DNA of 7,485 bases, taken from Fibrobacter sp. Its GTDB lineage: Bacteria; Fibrobacterota; Fibrobacteria; Fibrobacterales; Fibrobacteraceae. The DNA is taken from contig JAEDLI010000111.1 of NCBI GenBank assembly GCA_016295375.1, forward strand, positions 1-7,485. The letters are read 5' to 3'. Positions 5,843 to 7,485 of the stretch are shown in pieces (position 1 is the first letter of the stretch; each line of letters starts with the position of its first letter). A program made the position numbers and the translations under genes. Below the pieces are notes generated by a model. It saw only the letters and a program-made list of their open reading frames with translations. It ran no database searches and was not told the DNA's origin.

Positions 5843-5939
5843 GGGCGTTCCCCGGCCAAGGGCCGAGTCGGGTGCTGCTCGCCGAGCACGCTCGGCTCAT
5901 CGAGCCGCTTGCGCGTCTCGCCACAAAGGTGCGACGCCC
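5843..5939. repeat. GC-rich dispersed-type repeat, 97 bp, with short terminal inverted repeats
   Basis: The element begins GGGCGT (5843-5848) and ends ACGCCC (5934-5939), a 6-bp terminal inverted repeat. Inside are the hairpins CGGCC/GGCCG (5853-5857, 5861-5865) and CGGCTC/GAGCCG (5893-5898, 5902-5907). Its GGGCGTTCCCC...GGGCCGAGTCGGG pattern resembles intergenic repeats I associate with Bacteroidetes and relatives. It is sharply GC-rich against AT-rich flanking DNA, which suggests insertion. It encodes no transposase. It lies downstream of the FISUMP gene and might stabilise that transcript's 3' end. Confidence 0.6.
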
Positions 5940-5955
5940 CCTAACGCGATTCTAG

Positions 5956-5983
5956 TGTGAAATGTGAAGTGTGGGATGATTGT
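5956..5983. repeat. Second copy of the 14-bp periodic repeat
   Basis: TGTGAAATGTGAAG (5956-5969) is followed directly by TGTGGGATGATTGT (5970-5983), two units of 14 bp. They match the TGTGGAATGTG units at 3343-3370 in motif and period. Both arrays are associated with a CTAG (3327-3330, 5952-5955). This copy lies just after the FISUMP-gene stop. Confidence 0.55.
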
Positions 5984-5994
5984 TTATCGGCGGG

Positions 5995-7485
5995 TTAATC
6001 GGAGTCCTTGATGCAGCGGACGGAGTAGGCGTCACTCTTGTAAAGCCTTTGCTTGCCCATGAGTTTGGATCCATAAGACAAATACTCAGCATGGGTAGTG
6101 TAATGAGAGAAATCAGCACTGGTTAGGGTAGTATGGAAATAAGCGAGAAGTCCGGCAGCGGAGAATAAGCCGGAGCTGATCCTGTAACCAGCAGGAATCC
6201 CTGAAAAACCGAGGGTGTCGGTGCCGAAATATTCATTACCACAATATTCCCATCCTATCTGCGACTTGAGAGCCTTGCCTGACGTTTCTTCGCCCGCTGC
6301 ATTATACAAGATAAGGAATTCATCATCATAACCACCATCAAATCTAGGCAAATGCCAGCCTGAAGGACAAATGCCCCGCACTTTTTTAGGCATAGTGCAG
6401 TTAACGCCATCACCACAATTCACACCATTGCCATTATCATAGAGTGCAACGGAATCTATTGCCGCCGCCCAGGTGTAAAGGCGACCCGCCACGTCGCAGT
6501 TCTCGGTTTTATTGTCGTAACACCAACTGCGTTCCAACAGACTCGGTGTCTTGACGCTGTCAGCGTAGTTCAGGTTCTCCGCCATCCATATCTGGTCACC
6601 TATCTGCACCGTCCTGTAAACCTTGCCGTCGCGTTCATCGGTCATGGAGCCGTAAGTAATATTCGGATTAAAGTAGGCTTCCTTTGGCACATCCCAGTTC
6701 CAACTCATTAGAGAGACCCAACCATTTGCCGTGCAATAATACTTGTTAGTTTCGGTCACAACGCCATTTGTTCTCGTCCCCACTTCTGCGTTGGTGCACG
6801 TTTTGCCATAAGTATCCATGTCAATTTCCTTGGCCTTTTCCCACGAACCATTTTTACAGACAACATAAGACGAAGAATCCTTCTTTCCGATAAATCCTTC
6901 CCTACTCGCATTGCATTCTGGCAACGCCTTTACCGTGTCCTTCTCGCAACTCTTTATTTTGTTGTCGTTCCCGCCGCCGTTCTTGCAGGTGGACTTTGCG
7001 GCGTTGAAGGCGTATTCCTGACTGATTTCATTGGTCATGTCGCTATAGACTTTCAGCGTGTCGATGTCTTCGACCCCCTTGTAATCGATCGTCTTGACCA
7101 TAAGCTGCGTGCCTTCCACGAAATAGATGTATTCCATGTCCCTGTCAAAGCCATCCTTGCGCACAAAGTGCCATGTGCTGATGTCGGTCTTGACCATGGC
7201 GTCGCAGGCGCCCACTTCGGTGCAGGTCTCGTTCACGGTGATTTCGGGTTCTAGGATTTCCGTCGGGCGCGAGCTGCTGGACTTGGCGGAACTGCTTGAT
7301 GTCGTAGCGTCGCTCGACGAGCCGTCCTTATCAGAATTCTTGGAATCGCTGGAGCCGTCGGTGTCCTTGCTGCCCGACGACTTTGTAGAACTCGGCTTTG
7401 TCTGATCGTAGGACTTGAACCACTTCTCGCCGTCGCATTCGTAGTTCTCTTCGAGTTCGGTCACATAGACCTTCTCGCCGATGAC
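5995..7485 (-). CDS. FISUMP-domain surface/secreted protein, N-terminus outside window
   Basis: The frame is open to the window edge, so the gene starts beyond 7485; 496 residues are visible (numbered from the edge). A serine-rich, low-complexity linker (about 31-73) follows a Y-x-C...W segment (15-22). Three similar cysteine/tryptophan segments are seen: NYECDGEKW, SYVVCKNGSW (206-215) and KYYCTANGW (248-256). Residues about 276-493 form a FISUMP domain (Fibrobacter succinogenes major paralogous domain, TIGR02145). Hallmarks are DGKVYRTVQIGDQIWMAENLNY, GRLYTWAAA, and VRGICPSGWHLP (369-380). The ending AYSVRCIKD is also typical. Such proteins are thought to be exported and surface-associated in Fibrobacter; their function is unknown. 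The cysteine-rich make-up suggests disulfides outside the cytoplasm. GTG 7464 is not taken as the start because coding clearly continues upstream. The stop is TAA at 5997-5995. Confidence 0.9.
   Translation of the reverse strand, partial: VIGEKVYVTELEENYECDGEKWFKSYDQTKPSSTKSSGSKDTDGSSDSKNSDKDGSSSDATTSSSSAKSSSSRPTEILEPEITVNETCTEVGACDAMVKTDISTWHFVRKDGFDRDMEYIYFVEGTQLMVKTIDYKGVEDIDTLKVYSDMTNEISQEYAFNAAKSTCKNGGGNDNKIKSCEKDTVKALPECNASREGFIGKKDSSSYVVCKNGSWEKAKEIDMDTYGKTCTNAEVGTRTNGVVTETNKYYCTANGWVSLMSWNWDVPKEAYFNPNITYGSMTDERDGKVYRTVQIGDQIWMAENLNYADSVKTPSLLERSWCYDNKTENCDVAGRLYTWAAAIDSVALYDNGNGVNCGDGVNCTMPKKVRGICPSGWHLPRFDGGYDDEFLILYNAAGEETSGKALKSQIGWEYCGNEYFGTDTLGFSGIPAGYRISSGLFSAAGLLAYFHTTLTSADFSHYTTHAEYLSYGSKLMGKQRLYKSDAYSVRCIKDSD
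7264..7395 (-). repeat. Serine-rich low-complexity linker in the FISUMP protein
   Basis: This stretch encodes residues about 31-73, dominated by serine with scattered Asp, Lys and Thr. It separates an N-terminal cysteine-containing segment from the rest of the protein. Ser-rich linkers of this kind are common in Fibrobacter exported multidomain proteins. Confidence 0.75.

Noticed and set aside
5710..5955. 81-codon plus-strand ORF in the intergenic region
   Set aside because: It starts at TTG without a ribosome binding site, its first half is AT-rich non-coding DNA, and its second half translates the GC-rich palindromic repeat.

Overview
The window looks like a piece of a Fibrobacter chromosome (Fibrobacteres). 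The strongest evidence is the C-terminal half of the protein at 5995-7485. It has a serine-rich linker followed by a FISUMP-type domain (Fibrobacter succinogenes major paralogous domain), a combination typical of that genus. An outer-membrane barrel gene and a lipobox protein show a diderm envelope. Species and strain cannot be told from the sequence.

Layout: 1-1014 (+) is the 3' half of recG. It converges, with a gap of about 20 bp, on a two-gene minus-strand unit: a BamA/TamA-like (Omp85 superfamily) outer-membrane protein (1394-3286) followed by a small three-helix membrane protein (1034-1369). From 3287 to 3658 there is no convincing gene. That stretch holds the promoter of the Omp85 gene and a pile of different repeat types: a 14-bp periodic array, a dRS3-like palindrome, a GTCATTGCGAGG-type repeat and a G-run/C-run hairpin cluster. 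A tiny ORF (3659-3730, +) precedes a cysteine-rich FliB-family ('flagellin lysine-N-methylase'-like) gene (3809-4789, +). This gene converges on a lipoprotein gene (4904-5536, -), and a strong bidirectional hairpin terminator lies between them.

From 5537 to 5994 there is again no convincing gene. It holds the lipoprotein promoter, about 240 bp of very AT-rich DNA with a striking dyad, a 97-bp GC-rich dispersed-type repeat, and a second copy of the 14-bp periodic motif. The FISUMP protein gene (5995 to beyond the window edge, -) closes the window.

No multi-gene defence, secretion or biosynthetic system is visible. The genes are mostly chromosomal housekeeping and envelope functions. The most unusual material is non-coding: layered repeat families in both intergenic regions, a 10-bp promoter element (CTATATTGTC) shared by two envelope genes, and a possibly leaderless Omp85 mRNA.
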